From Sphagnum compactum (lineage: Eukaryota; Bryophyta; Sphagnopsida; Sphagnales), in the NCBI GenBank assembly GCA_965153455.1, contig OZ234498.1, positions 10,044,001 to 10,108,000 of the forward strand: a DNA stretch of 64,000 nt. Reading direction: 5' to 3'. Both the position numbers and the translations under genes were made by a program. Positions 1 to 8,835 of the stretch are shown here, in pieces (position 1 is the first letter of the stretch; the number at the start of each line of letters is the position of its first letter). The notes under the pieces are model-generated. The model worked only from the letters and a program-made list of their open reading frames with translations, did not search any database and was not told where the DNA came from.

Positions 1-576
1 TAGTTCTTTCAAGTTGGAACACCTTGATAAATCAAGCGTTTGGAGTGCATTCAATTGGCCAATAGATGAAGGTAGTTCTTTCAAGCTGGAACACCTTGAT
101 AAATCAAGCTTTTGGAGTGCATTCAATTGGACAATAGATGAAGGTAATTCTTTCAAGTTAGAACACTCATACAAAACAAGCTTTTGGAGTGCATTCAATT
201 GGCCAATAGATGAAGGTAGTTCTCTCAAGTTGGAACACCCTAACAAATCAAGTTCTTGGAGTGCATTCAATTGGCCAATAGATGAAGGTAGTTTTTTCAA
301 CTCGGACCACCCTGACAAATAAAGTTTTTCGAGTGCATTCAATTGGCCAATAGATGAAGGTAGTTCTTTCAACTTGGAACACCATGACAAATTAAGAATT
401 TGGAGTGCATTCAATTGGCCAATAGATGAAGGTAGTACTTTCAAGTTGGAACACCCTGACAAATCAAGCTCTTGAAGTGCATTCAATTGGCCAATAGATG
501 AAGGTAGTTCTTTCAACTTGGAACACTTTGATAAATCAAGCTCTTGGAGTGCAGTCAATTGGCTAATAGATGAAGA
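1..576 (-). repeat. 72-bp tandem repeat coding for 24-residue LRR units
   Basis: Eight consecutive 72-bp units share the block ccaatagatgaaggtag, seen near 59, 131, 203, 275, 347, 419, 491 and (diverged, ctaatagatgaagatag) 563. The units differ at only a few bases each, mainly in the xLDLSxC part, so they have expanded recently or been homogenised by unequal exchange. The array continues past the left edge, so the copy number is unknown. Confidence 0.93.
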
Positions 577-852
577 TAGTTCTTCCAAACTTTGGCATTG
601 TGCCAAATCAAGTACTTGTAATTGTAAACAATTAAATAAATTATCTGACAACATTCGTATCGTGCAATTTTTGAGGCGCAACCATTTAACATTATTCAAA
701 TTTCGCCTTTGGATGCAATTTTCCACAATAGTTGGTGAAGCTTCTGTTAGGTCAAGCAACCTAAGGTTGTGAAATCCCTTTGAGTTAATTTGGGACAATG
801 TGGGAAAATTGACACATTTTTTCAATGAGATGCCTTCTAAATTTTCCATCAC
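1..852 (-). CDS. LRR exon of the NLR (partial, runs off left edge)
   Basis: This exon starts after a TGATAG acceptor in phase 0 and reads V-M-E-N-L-E-G-I-S-L-K-K-C, the usual linker from NB-ARC to LRR in plant NLRs. About 90 residues of irregular LRR follow (LRLLDL, KWLRLKNC, LQVLDLAQC), then at least eight 24-residue units of the form LKELPSSIGQLNALQxLDLSxCS. I read every unit on the minus strand and found no stop codon. The LPSSIGQL and LDLSxCS pattern is typical of ligand- or effector-sensing LRRs of TNL-like receptors. The end of the domain and the stop codon lie left of the window. Confidence 0.88.
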   Translation of the reverse strand, partial: MMENLEGISLKKCVNFPTLSQINSKGFHNLRLLDLTEASPTIVENCIQRRNLNNVKWLRLKNCTIRMLSDNLFNCLQLQVLDLAQCQSLEELSSSISQLTALQELDLSKCSKLKELPSSIGQLNALQELDLSGCSNLKVLPSSIGQLNALQILNLSWCSKLKELPSSIGQLNALEKLYLSGWSELKKLPSSIGQLNALQELDLLGCSNLRELPSSIGQLNALQKLVLYECSNLKELPSSIVQLNALQKLDLSRCSSLKELPSSIGQLNALQTLDLSRCSNLKEL

Positions 853-1037
853 CTATCACATGAAATGAAAATAAAAGGATTATCAATATAAAAAACATTT
901 CATCCTAATGTTAATTTTATTAGAAAAACATGTATGTATAAAATCAAGATTCAAAATTAAAACATTTGGTTTTGGACATCAAAAAAACTCATAGGAAATC
1001 AAATAAAATCATAGGATTGAAATAGTATGGTGGCAAC

Positions 1038-2096
1038 CTCATCTTTCTGTAAAGAGAAATTTGATTTATTTGATTTCCATATAAAACGATTCATGATTGG
1101 AAGTTTCGATGCAATATTTTGACCCATGTCTCGTAATTGTTCATGTATGTACAAGATTCCACCTTCTTCCCATTGGATTAAAGATCTTTGTTGTAAATTT
1201 TGTAATGTAAACTTTGGGTATAAATAATTTCCACTCCACACTCGACAAATTGTACTTATTTTCAAACCACCCAAAAAACAAGCAATATCCAAAAACATGT
1301 CTTGAGTTTCCTTATCCAAGTGGTCATAAGAAATCTTCAATATACTCCAGAGCTCTTCATTATCATTGCCCCCGGTGAAACTGTGCCCACTTTTCAATTT
1401 GTTTAATGCACCTTCCCAGATTTCCAATTCTTTAATATTAGACAAAAAAGAACCCAACACTTTAAGGCTTAAAGGGAGCCCCCCACAAGTTTTTATAATC
1501 TTCATACATATATCTTTGAAATCCTTTGTTGGAACATGATTTTCATTACCAAATGCATGGAACATAAAGAGTTGCCTTGCATGTTCTTCCTCTAAAGATT
1601 TCATAACCACTTTTCCATCCTCACTTACATGAGATTTCAAAATTTGCCAATTTCGACAATTCACAAGTACTTTGCTTTTAGAAGTTGCATTTTTGGGAGC
1701 CTTATCAATGAAAAGTTGCAAGGATGTAAGGTTCTCCGCCTTACCAACATCATCGACCACCACTAACACTTTCTTCGATATCATACATTGCTTAATTTTG
1801 TCAAGGTCTTCTTGACTCACATTTTCATCCTTGCATAAACTTTTGCCACACAAATCATGTAGGAGTTGTTTTATGACATCATTGATATTGTCCTTTGATT
1901 TCACATCCTCCAAAAAATTAGATTTGTCATATTGGTTGTGGAACAAATGATAGAATTTTTTGCTCAAAGTGGTCTTCCCAATCCCACCCATTCCAACCAA
2001 ACCAACAATAGATTCCTTTTGTAACAAGATGTGTATGTCTTTTGCTTTGTCAATCAACGCCACTTCATATGGCAAAGGTGGAAGCAATACATTTTT
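1038..2096 (-). CDS. NB-ARC exon of the NLR
   Basis: This 353-codon exon is phase 0 at both ends, with acceptor TTTTGACAG and donor GAG/GTTGCC. Motifs in order: P-loop GMGGIGKTT at about exon residues 35-43; RNBS-A-like FLEDVK; kinase-2 VLVVVDDVG with the second Asp followed by V; RNBS-B-like SKVLVNCRNWQIL; GLPL as CGGLPLSLKVLGSFL; RNBS-D as MFLDIACFLGG; MHD position as IHEQLRDMG. FLDIACF and DDV(D/G) are the TIR-class flavour of NB-ARC. The domain is an ADP/ATP switch. His of the MHD motif is kept, with Ile and Glu on either side. No frameshift or stop was found. Confidence 0.92.
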
Positions 2097-2261
2097 CTGT
2101 CAAAATTCACAAAATATAGGTCATTTATATGTTATATTTCTTATTTGCTAACCAATATATATCATTGCATATGCGATACACATCAAGTGTGCTATGACCT
2201 AATGTGTATCAAATCACATGAACATATATGAAGTCAAAAGATTTAGATTTGATGTTTTTAC

Positions 2262-2414
2262 CTCCATACATATTCTCAAACATTTTAACAATAAATAATA
2301 GCTTGGATGATCTTTGTTTGGTGGCTTGCAAATTGTCAAGTGATTAGCATCTTCAATTTTGTAATGGTTCTTGTTTGACAACTAAATAGCTGAAGCAAAT
2401 GGCACTAAAATTCC
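2262..2414 (-). pseudogene. Third alpha/beta-hydrolase exon, with in-frame TAG
   Basis: This 51-codon exon is phase 0 at both ends (acceptor ATGCAG, donor GAG/GTAAAA). It reads ILVPFASA, then TAG at 2384-2382, then KIEDANHLTICKPPNKDHPSY. ESA and the DANHLTICKP block correspond to the VESA and NHLNICKP blocks of SERAC1-type hydrolases, and the His is the likely catalytic base. It joins exactly in phase to the exon ending DNKW upstream and to the NB-ARC exon downstream. The stop is therefore a single nonsense change in an otherwise intact reading frame. Alternatively, the AG of the TAG could serve as the acceptor (GCTTCAGCTATTTAG), removing ten residues and the stop. Confidence 0.75.
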
Positions 2415-2926
2415 CTGCATGTGCAAAAGATTAAATTAATGAAACTCATTGACTTGTTTGTTCACTTATGCTTTAACTTATAAGTAACATAGTAATTCCA
2501 AATGGTGATGGGAAATTGTAACTATTGATGTTTGAATAATAATGAAATATTTTGTGTAAAAGTAATTTCTGTCAACCCTTCGACAAGCAAACTATAGAAA
2601 GACGTCACAATGTTATTGGTTTTTAATCAAATTAATCTTACATGTTTTAATGATGCTATGATTTTCCTTACAAATATTTATATGGAAGTGATTTGATGAA
2701 AGGAAAATTTAAAACCTATTTCTTGATGTTTGAAATCAATCAAAATTTCTTTCCATCAATAGTAATTCATGAAACAAAGTTAAAAAAAATGCATGACCCA
2801 TTCACCAAATTAATATATTCAGAAGTATTGAGCACATGATCCCACACAAGTTTTGACAATACAAAAGATGTTCAATTAATGAACCTAGTTGGATAACTTT
2901 GCAATGTCGTGAAATGAAAATCTTAC

Positions 2927-3335
2927 CCATTTATTGTCGAGTGGTAATCCTTCGCCAAATGCATAAATGTTGAGGTCTTCACGAGCGGCATTTTTAAAAT
3001 CCATTGAAAGGTGCTCCATTTGTGGGTTGAAAGATTCTAAATCTTTTAAAAAACCAGATTGGGTTGCATACTTGTTCAATGTGTTGATTTGTTGATGTTG
3101 CCAAGTGAAATAATTTGATAAATATTGGGTACCACCAACATGTGGTACACCATAAAATATTACACCTTTAACATTGTTTAAAAATGTTATACAACATTTG
3201 TGTACTTCATCATCAAAATCATTCCTTAGCCTTTGATGTACACGTTTGTGAGCTTCAACCACCAAGCTTTTGAGTACAAGACCTCCAAAAGTATAAGCAA
3301 CTAATGCCACCGGTCCGTCCCAAAGGGATTGATAA
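2927..3335 (-). CDS. Second alpha/beta-hydrolase exon (nucleophile elbow) of the NLR
   Basis: The exon starts after TTGTAG, completing a split Ser codon, and ends TGG/GTAAGA. It reads LWDGPVALVAYTFGGLVLKS, the strand-elbow-helix of SERAC1/lipase-like hydrolases, where the family normally has GHSxGG. Here the sequence is A-Y-T-F-G-G, so the nucleophile Ser is replaced by Thr and the preceding His by Tyr. Downstream, GVIFYGVPHVGG matches the family block GIVFLGTPHRGS. The rest is helical and poorly conserved, ending AFGEGLPLDNKW. Hydrolase activity seems unlikely if Ser is required; the domain could serve in signalling or binding. Confidence 0.83.
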
Positions 3336-4063
3336 CTACAATATATTCAACAATGCACCAAAATTCCATTATCAACATTGTATTAGCATGTACAAATCCA
3401 TCCTATTATACTTGAAGCAATTTTTCAATTCACACATGACCTAAGCCATAAGCTCATAATTGATTTGTTTGTCACTTGTCATTTTTCATTTATTGATTCC
3501 ATTAATCTACCTAAAAAATGTGTCAACCATGTTTTGGTAAAACAATTATTATGTACAAATATGTAGGTGTTTACATTCTTGTGTTAATGTACAATTCATC
3601 TTTTATGTGTTACCTTGGAAATACTATTGAAATAATAAATTTAAAAAAAAAAGATATACACTTTTTTTGAAATAATTTTTTTGCAATGAAATGGATGCAT
3701 CTACACATGTATTAATATAATATAATTCCATTCAATTGCATTGCCAAATATAAAACTTCAAAAAACACAAACTAAAAATTGCCATCAAAACCAAACTAGT
3801 TGTACCATGAACTTATAATATGAATATAAACATTGCTATTATCCTTAAACAACAACATCTACATTTAAGCCCCATTTTAAGTTTTCTTATATGAATCTAA
3901 CAGTTCAAATAAATTGAAACTTGTTGGTGTGTATCACAATACTAGCACACATGAATAATTAATTCATGCAAAATATTAAGAAAATTTTAAGATGTAAACA
4001 ATTATCTTTAATGTACACAAGGAAAGTAATTAACGTGTCCATAAATAGAGGAGATTGTCACAC

Positions 4064-4362
4064 CTTGAATTTGTAACCAAACTTTGAATGAGATTTTTGC
4101 CAATTTCAGTCACATCGCTATGAACATTTGACACAATGTTAGAATCATAGGACAATGATAAAATTCGAACATTATCGTTCAAATCTTCGGGTAGCCACTT
4201 TTCTGGCCAACATATGCACTCTTCTCTATTGTTGGTGGGGCATGTTGTCCATGTTTCTTTCCATTCATCATTTGTGCCAAAAGCAATCCCATGAAAAAAA
4301 ATAATGGTCAAGTTTGGATTATCGGAATTGCAAATGGGATTTAAATCATGCACTACATATTT
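4064..4362 (-). CDS. First alpha/beta-hydrolase exon of the NLR
   Basis: The exon starts after TTTTCATTTTCTTTGCAG in phase 0 (KYVVHDLNP) and ends in phase 2 at TCAAG/GTGTGA. It contains TIIFFHGI (first core strand plus the oxyanion HG), then NDEWKETWTT, CWPEKWLPEDL and VRILSLSYDS. These are the characteristic blocks of SERAC1/PGAP1-like alpha/beta hydrolases (VFVHG, TWxxxWP..WLP.DL, RILSxxYDS). It joins in phase to the exon at 3335. No start codon lies in this exon, so at least one exon must lie upstream. Confidence 0.82.
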
Positions 4363-5131
4363 CTGCAAAGAAAATGAAAAAAGGTCAACACAATTCTTCA
4401 AACATCTCTTGAAAATTATTTGACTACACAAAAATTAGAGAAATGCAATATACAAATTATAGTAGTTAGATAAAGACAATAATTAATTGAAAATATTAAG
4501 TTTAACAGAAAGACAATAATAGATGAATTGGAGAATATCAAATCTATCTTGCATGATTAACAAATGAAGATCATTCACATGTGTCATAGACTTCAAAGTT
4601 TCAAAACATAGTTCAATAAGTAAATATTGTTACCTGGTAGGTGGAACTAATGCCAATCAATAAAGGTTAATGCTAAGAATTGGATTCTTTCAAGTTTGGG
4701 TTGATTAACTAAACCATCTAGTTTGGTTCTTTTGTATTTCATGACATTTTCCCCAACATTTGGGTCGCTAAGGCTTCCAACTCCTAAGGAATTGGGACAC
4801 AAACCCAATAAGAATGTCCAAGAGCATTTTAATAATTTGCTTTAGGTTGTTGGATTAAGACTACACATTGAACTTAACTCATAACCTATAATGAAAGTTC
4901 CAATCCTTACACGTTCAATATATTCTTAGTCAATGCCAATTGACAAATTTCCCTTTCACCAATTCTACTTGTTATAACAAGTGAGTCACTGGCCTAATGT
5001 AAGAGGCTATAATGATGACTACATTTCCTATTGTTTTAAACATCATTTCATATTGTCTTCATCTAAACAAACAAACTGGAAAGTAGGTGAAGTGAAAATG
5101 TATGACAAGGAAGCTTGTAAATGATTGAGGA

Positions 5132-5205
5132 CATTCAGGTACCCTAGTGGCTAAAGGGTATGGTTGTGAAGCTGCTGATTGGGAGTTCAAATCTGAACTA
5201 GACCT
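5132..5205 (+). repeat. tRNA-related SINE-like head
   Basis: The plus strand reads ccctagtggctaaagggta, followed about 30 bp later by gggagttcaaatctgaac. These resemble a polymerase III A box (TGGCnnAnnGG) and B box (GGTTCAAATCC) at tRNA-like spacing. I could not define a 3' end or target duplication. It lies antisense to the end of the tentative first NLR exon. Confidence 0.38.
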
Positions 5206-5544
5206 CTTTCTCCTGATGCTTTGTGAGGACAATAAGCTATCATGGTTGTAAGGGTCAAAGAAAATTGTCAACACACACCCAAACAAAATAAAAAAAAGCA
5301 CAAAAAAATCAAGCTTCAACATGTAACTTGGGAAAGCCCAAGAAAAAACTGTGCAAAGAAAGCTCATCATAAGATTAAGAAGAAGCACCGCATTGCTGTG
5401 CCGTCCAGAGCTTGAAGGAGCATTTTCGGCGGGGAGCAAAGGTGTCTCACTCACAGCACGGATCTGCACAACATCTCTTTTTCTTTTTGGTGGCCCTTGT
5501 GAAAGCTCAACTCCTTTTCCCTTGAGGCCATATGAATTTCCCAT
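5143..5544 (-). CDS. Possible N-terminal exon of the NLR, two hydrophobic segments
   Basis: An open frame of 134 codons begins with ATG at 5544 (MGNSYGLKGKG) and can splice at AGG/GTACCT, phase 0, straight into the hydrolase exon at 4362. It has a basic PPKRKR patch, a Ser-rich stretch, then two hydrophobic runs (about residues 55-75 and 78-95: LLNLMMSFLCTVFSWAF and DFFVLFFILFGCVLTIFF), suggesting a membrane hairpin. I know no homologue. The last ~20 codons overlap a tRNA-SINE-like sequence, so this exon may be partly or wholly spurious. Position, strand and phase are the only links to the NLR. Confidence 0.38.
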
Positions 5545-5606
5545 ATTTCGCACTACTGAAATTCCTTTTGCTCACTGCTCTCAAATATTTTTCTCTTAAC
5601 CTTCTG

Positions 5607-6243
5607 CTCTCATAAGACCTGCTACAAATCCTTTGCCATCCCAATAGCATACAAAGGGTATGATGGGTGTCCCTCACATCACAAATTCCCGCAAGCTAAG
5701 CTGATCTTTCCACTAGATCTCCCCAAAAAACATCAACCCCTTTCCTCTTCACGATCTCCCTGGAATTCTCACACTCTTCTCTTTTTACTCCTTTTCGTCT
5801 TTTCTCACATAAGAAGAAGCTCTCATAAAACCTGCTAGAAATCCTCTGCCATCCCAATAACATACATAGGGTATGTTGGGTGTCCGTCACATCACAGATT
5901 CCCGCAAGCTAAGCTGATCTTTCCACTAGATCTTTGAAAAAACATCAACCCCTTTCCTCCTCACGATCTCCCTGGAATTCTCACACTCTTCTCTTCTTAC
6001 TCCTTTTCGACTTTTCTCACATAAGAAGAAGCTCTCATAAAACCTGCTAAAAATCCTCTGCCATCCCAATAGCATACACAGGGTATGTTGGGTGTCCGTC
6101 AGATCACAGATTCCCACAAGCTAAGCTGATCTTTCCACCAGATCTCTCCAAAAAACATCAACCCCTTTCCTCCTCACGATCTCCATGGAATTCCCTCTCT
6201 GTTCTCTTACTCCTTTTTCGACTTTTCTCACAGATGTTTCTTC
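5607..6243 (-). repeat. 212-bp sequence in three tandem copies upstream of the NLR
   Basis: Copies lie at about 5607-5819, 5820-6031 and 6032-6243, each starting at ctctcataa(a/g)acctgcta and containing gctaagctgatctttcca, catcaacccctttcctc and a pyrimidine-rich block. On the minus strand each copy carries a short frame ending (E/M)IVRRKGVDVF(W/S). In copies 1 and 3 it ends DLVERSA-stop; copy 2 stops early after VFSKI. Each copy also contains a donor-like GAGATC/GTGAGG (GTGAAG in copy 1). The likely role is the duplicated 5' leader or promoter of the NLR. Confidence 0.85.
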
Positions 6244-6366
6244 TTCGTTTTCCTCTCCCCCAGAAAGTTCGAGAAGGGTTTTGCCGTGACTCTTCAGACT
6301 GTAGCATGCGCGCTTTACCGATTTCTTGGCCACTGAACAATTCATTACTTTCCTTCTGGAACACAT
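6121..6366 (-). other. Short ORF (81 codons) at head of the triplicated leader
   Basis: ATG at 6366 opens 81 codons (MCSRRKVMNCSVAKK...) running through the third leader copy to TAG. The composition is Lys/Arg/Glu rich (GEENEEETSVRKVEKG). I recognise no family. It is either an upstream ORF or the first coding segment of a transcript that uses the donor GAGATC/GTGAGG inside it. No evidence favours translation. Confidence 0.25.
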
Positions 6367-6534
6367 GTCTCTATTTTCTACTCATAATTGAGGATGGAAT
6401 ATGCAACGTCACCTTGAGACTTGTCAAACACGCTTTTCTTTTTCCCTCTGGCCTCCTCCATTATTATCATCATGACTTTTGTTCACATCCACAAACCCAC
6501 ATTTCTTTTACCAAAAAACTATAGCCAAAAAGCC

Positions 6535-6760
6535 AAGTCATAAATTTAAAAAGTGCTAAAATCAAATGCTTCTTTGAGATTCTCAATAGCCAAAATTCAA
6601 CCAAATTCAAAGAAAAATCGTCAGATTTCCATACATGGTTTTCAAGCAGGTAGCCAAAAAAAGAGAAATATGTTAAAAAATTTCTAATGCCATATTTAGC
6701 TCATAGCCAAATCTGACTAAATCTTCCTACTGATAATAGCCACTTGGGCTATATCTCAAA
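6535..6760. repeat. Dispersed repeat family C, copy 1
   Basis: This AT-rich stretch has recurring tagccaaa motifs and the block aaaaatcgtcagattt ... catggttttcaagcaggtagcc. The same order of blocks returns at about 55600-55770 (aaaaatcgccaga ... catggtttaagtaggtagcc), and a related inverted version lies near 23340-23540. No coding capacity. It is probably an old non-autonomous element. Confidence 0.5.
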
Positions 6761-6879
6761 ACTGACCCAAAAAATTATTGGTCCACACGGTTCCTGCTGT
6801 TTGCTGATTTCACCCAGTGAATTATTGAAACGTTCTGCCAGAGCTCATGTTGCAGGCAATGCATGATTAATTGGGCCTT

Positions 6880-7125
6880 GGTCGAACCAGCCAGGGTGAA
6901 TTGACCCCCACATTGGGATCATCATAAAAACCCCCCAAAACCCATTCAAATTGGCCATATTAGGTCCCAAAATTTATAGATTTGCACTTAGGGACCATGA
7001 TTTTGGGTAGGGAAATGATATTTTTAATATTTAGAATATTTATGAGCAATTTAAATGGGCTTTGCGATTTCTACCATGATCCCAATGTGGGGATCAATTT
7101 GCCTTGGTCGGGTGAACCTGGCCTA
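6880..7125. repeat. Foldback (inverted-repeat) element, family E, copy 1
   Basis: The 22-bp arms at 6901-6922 and 7076-7097 pair at 21 positions (core ccccacattgggatcat). Weaker pairing continues outward (ccttggtcg.. accagcc) and inward (aacccattcaaattg against caatttaaatggg). The whole ~245-bp unit can fold on itself, as MITEs do. A relative of its right half lies at 24400-24505. Confidence 0.65.
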
Positions 7126-7192
7126 CTGTAGAACCACAGTGAAAATCCCAAAGTTTTTGGGGGCAGCTTCAAAACATTATGTAGCATCCTTA

Positions 7193-7495
7193 GAGCATCT
7201 CCACCCCACACCTGCAAACACCCCTTTTCATTAAACCTTGCAGCACGATAGCGTGACTCCTGCTCTGCTCGTGTATTGGAGTCGATTTTGCAGTGGTCAT
7301 CTTAACCCCTTTAAAAGCTTTTTTTTTACTATGGATTTGGACAGTGACTATTAATGGTCCAGATGTAAAGACATGAATGGTCTTTGAGTGTTTAAAGGGA
7401 CTTTCATGATGTTTGTGGGTGGGGACAGTGATCATTAAACACTATTCTATTTTAACATAAAGGAGCTGTTTACAGTTTTGGGGGTGGAGATGCTC
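7193..7495. mobile_element. Tourist-type (PIF/Harbinger) MITE with TTA target duplication
   Basis: Perfect 15-bp terminal inverted repeats GAGCATCTCCACCCC (7193-7207) and GGGGTGGAGATGCTC (7481-7495) are flanked on both sides by TTA (7190-7192 and 7496-7498). A 303-bp size, GAGCATCTCCA termini and a TTA duplication are typical of PIF/Harbinger-derived MITEs in plants. There is no transposase inside. A lone similar terminus (ttagagagcatctcca) sits at 23164-23179. Confidence 0.82.
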
Positions 7496-7499
7496 TTAG

Positions 7500-8551
7500 A
7501 CAAAATCAGGGTCTCTAAATCGACAAAGACAGCCTGCCTCTAAGAGGCGTTGCTCAAGAAGGTTAGTGTACCAGTGTAGGTGCTGGTTCGCCCTGGCCAG
7601 TGGCTACGATTGGAGCAGCCTTGGGGGAGAAGGAAAAGTTACATGGACAGTCATGGCAAATAAATCCGGAGTGGAAAAAGAAAAGAAATTCTGTACAAAG
7701 CAGTGATTTTTCTTGGTGAATTTTCGCACTGTGGCTACAAATTGTTTTTGAAGAAATTGGGAAATTTTTTTTTAATAGTGTGAATTCGAGGAAAAAATGA
7801 TCAAAAAATGGAAAAAAAAGACGAAATTTACAAATCACAAAATTGGAAAAGAAAAAAAAAAAAAACAGTGGTAAAGAGGTATATATATGTGTGTGTGTGT
7901 GTGCACTCTAAATAAAGTATGGAAAAACAAGTTTGTGAAACTAATGATGTTTTACTGCAAGACCCTTTTGACTCCTTATGTGGAAAACCACAATCAGCAC
8001 GATTGACATCTGGTGCAAACATGTTGGATCTGAGATCTGAGGCCTAAGCCTAGTCAAAGCCAGTAACTTTTTGCTCATTTTTGGTTTGTGTTATGGTGTC
8101 CACAACCAAGTCTGGTGTTTGTGAAGGAATTGGGGCAACCTGTAATTAATGGCCAGGCTGAACCTGCACCTACGTTAGTACATTCACCGTCTTGAATGAG
8201 CCCTTTTCCCGATAATAACTCCAAGACGCATCAAAGAAATGTTAAATTTGAACTCCGAGACCCTGATTTAGTCTAAGGCCGGCTTTACACTAGGAGTCAG
8301 GGCTGAAAAAACTGGGCATCATCCTCATTTCTGACATTGAATGATGATCAGTCTTAGACTGGAATAGCAGTATCTCCATCTCATTTGTGAATTTCAAGTC
8401 CTGTCCCTTGTCTCTTGTAGCAATGCAAGGAAAATCTTGAACTGCAGCTCTTTCAGCAGTGGCAGGACATTGATCAGTTTTGTTGTTGTGTTGTTGAGAA
8501 ACCAGATTCGTGGTGTGCCCGTGTGAAGAGAACCACTTGGTTCATACGTAC
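7500..8551. other. Intergenic, no gene recognised
   Basis: Open frames here are short and of low complexity. The block aatttgaactccgagaccctg near 8240 resembles tttgaactcagagaccctgg near 24372, which suggests another small dispersed repeat. The segment nearest 8551 may include the 3' untranslated region of the DUF506-like fragment. Confidence 0.4.
7881..7904. repeat. (TA)n(TG)n microsatellite
   Basis: Alternating atatatat then gtgtgtgtgtgtgtg, about 24 bp, next to an A-rich stretch at 7848-7866. Confidence 0.85.
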
Positions 8552-8835
8552 TCAGCTTTCCTCAATGGTGTCAAATCCAACCCTCTCTTCTTCAATGAGC
8601 ATTTGATAGCCTTGGACATGACACTCAAGATGCTCTGCAACTGCTTGGCTTCCTCCTAGGAAAGCCGTGGTAAAAAGTTGCACAAGCAAGGTGTACTGCT
8701 GTCTCAGGGGTGGAATCTCAAGCTGAGCTCTAAAATCTGTGTCCACCAGTATCCTCCTTCTCCTCCCCCTGCCAGACTCACCAGCAGCATCTACACTTTC
8801 CATGGCGCTGTCTTTGTATTCATAATCACTTGCAG
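8552..8835 (-). pseudogene. DUF506-like (PDDEXK family) terminal exon, probably a gene fragment
   Basis: After an acceptor TTTGTTTGATGTCAG the frame reads ASDYEYKD, then ILVDTDFRAQLEI and QQYTLLVQLF..AFLGG, ending at TGA (8554-8552). In DUF506 proteins the core reads (G)(E/D)YEY(I/V)D ... (L/I)(I/V)D(V/T)DFRxxFEIARPT ... YxxLLxxLPxxFVG, so the order and spacing match. The usual LPPWRK tail is absent; the last 30 residues (ECHVQGYQMLIEEERVGFD) are not conserved. I found no upstream exon with the GYDAAVCKSKW block between here and the next gene. It is either a truncated copy or a diverged gene whose 5' exons I missed. DUF506 proteins are plant proteins of uncertain nuclease-like fold. Confidence 0.45.

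Larger units (their letters stand above)
1..5544 (-). pseudogene. Alpha/beta-hydrolase-NB-ARC-LRR immune receptor locus, 5-6 exons, one in-frame stop, open at left edge
   Basis: Inferred transcription order on the minus strand: 5544-5143 (tentative), 4362-4064, 3335-2927, 2414-2262, 2096-1038, 852 to beyond 1. All joins agree in phase and use GT-AG. The product would be an NLR with a SERAC1/lipase-like hydrolase in place of the usual TIR or CC domain, then a TIR-class-like NB-ARC and LRRs. This matches the HNL class known from liverworts and other non-flowering plants. NLRs act as intracellular pathogen sensors. The frame is open everywhere except a TAG at 2384-2382. That TAG also ends a usable 3' splice site, so the locus may still make a full protein lacking ten residues. 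The 3' end lies outside the window. It could be a recent pseudogene; the otherwise perfect frame over more than 2.7 kb of exon argues that decay, if real, is young. Confidence 0.72.

Noticed and set aside
14-772. Plus-strand open frames over the left-edge repeats (LEHLDKSSFWSAFNWPIDEG pattern)
   Set aside because: They are the antisense of the 72-bp LRR units; the minus strand gives a canonical LRR and joins in phase to the NB-ARC exon.
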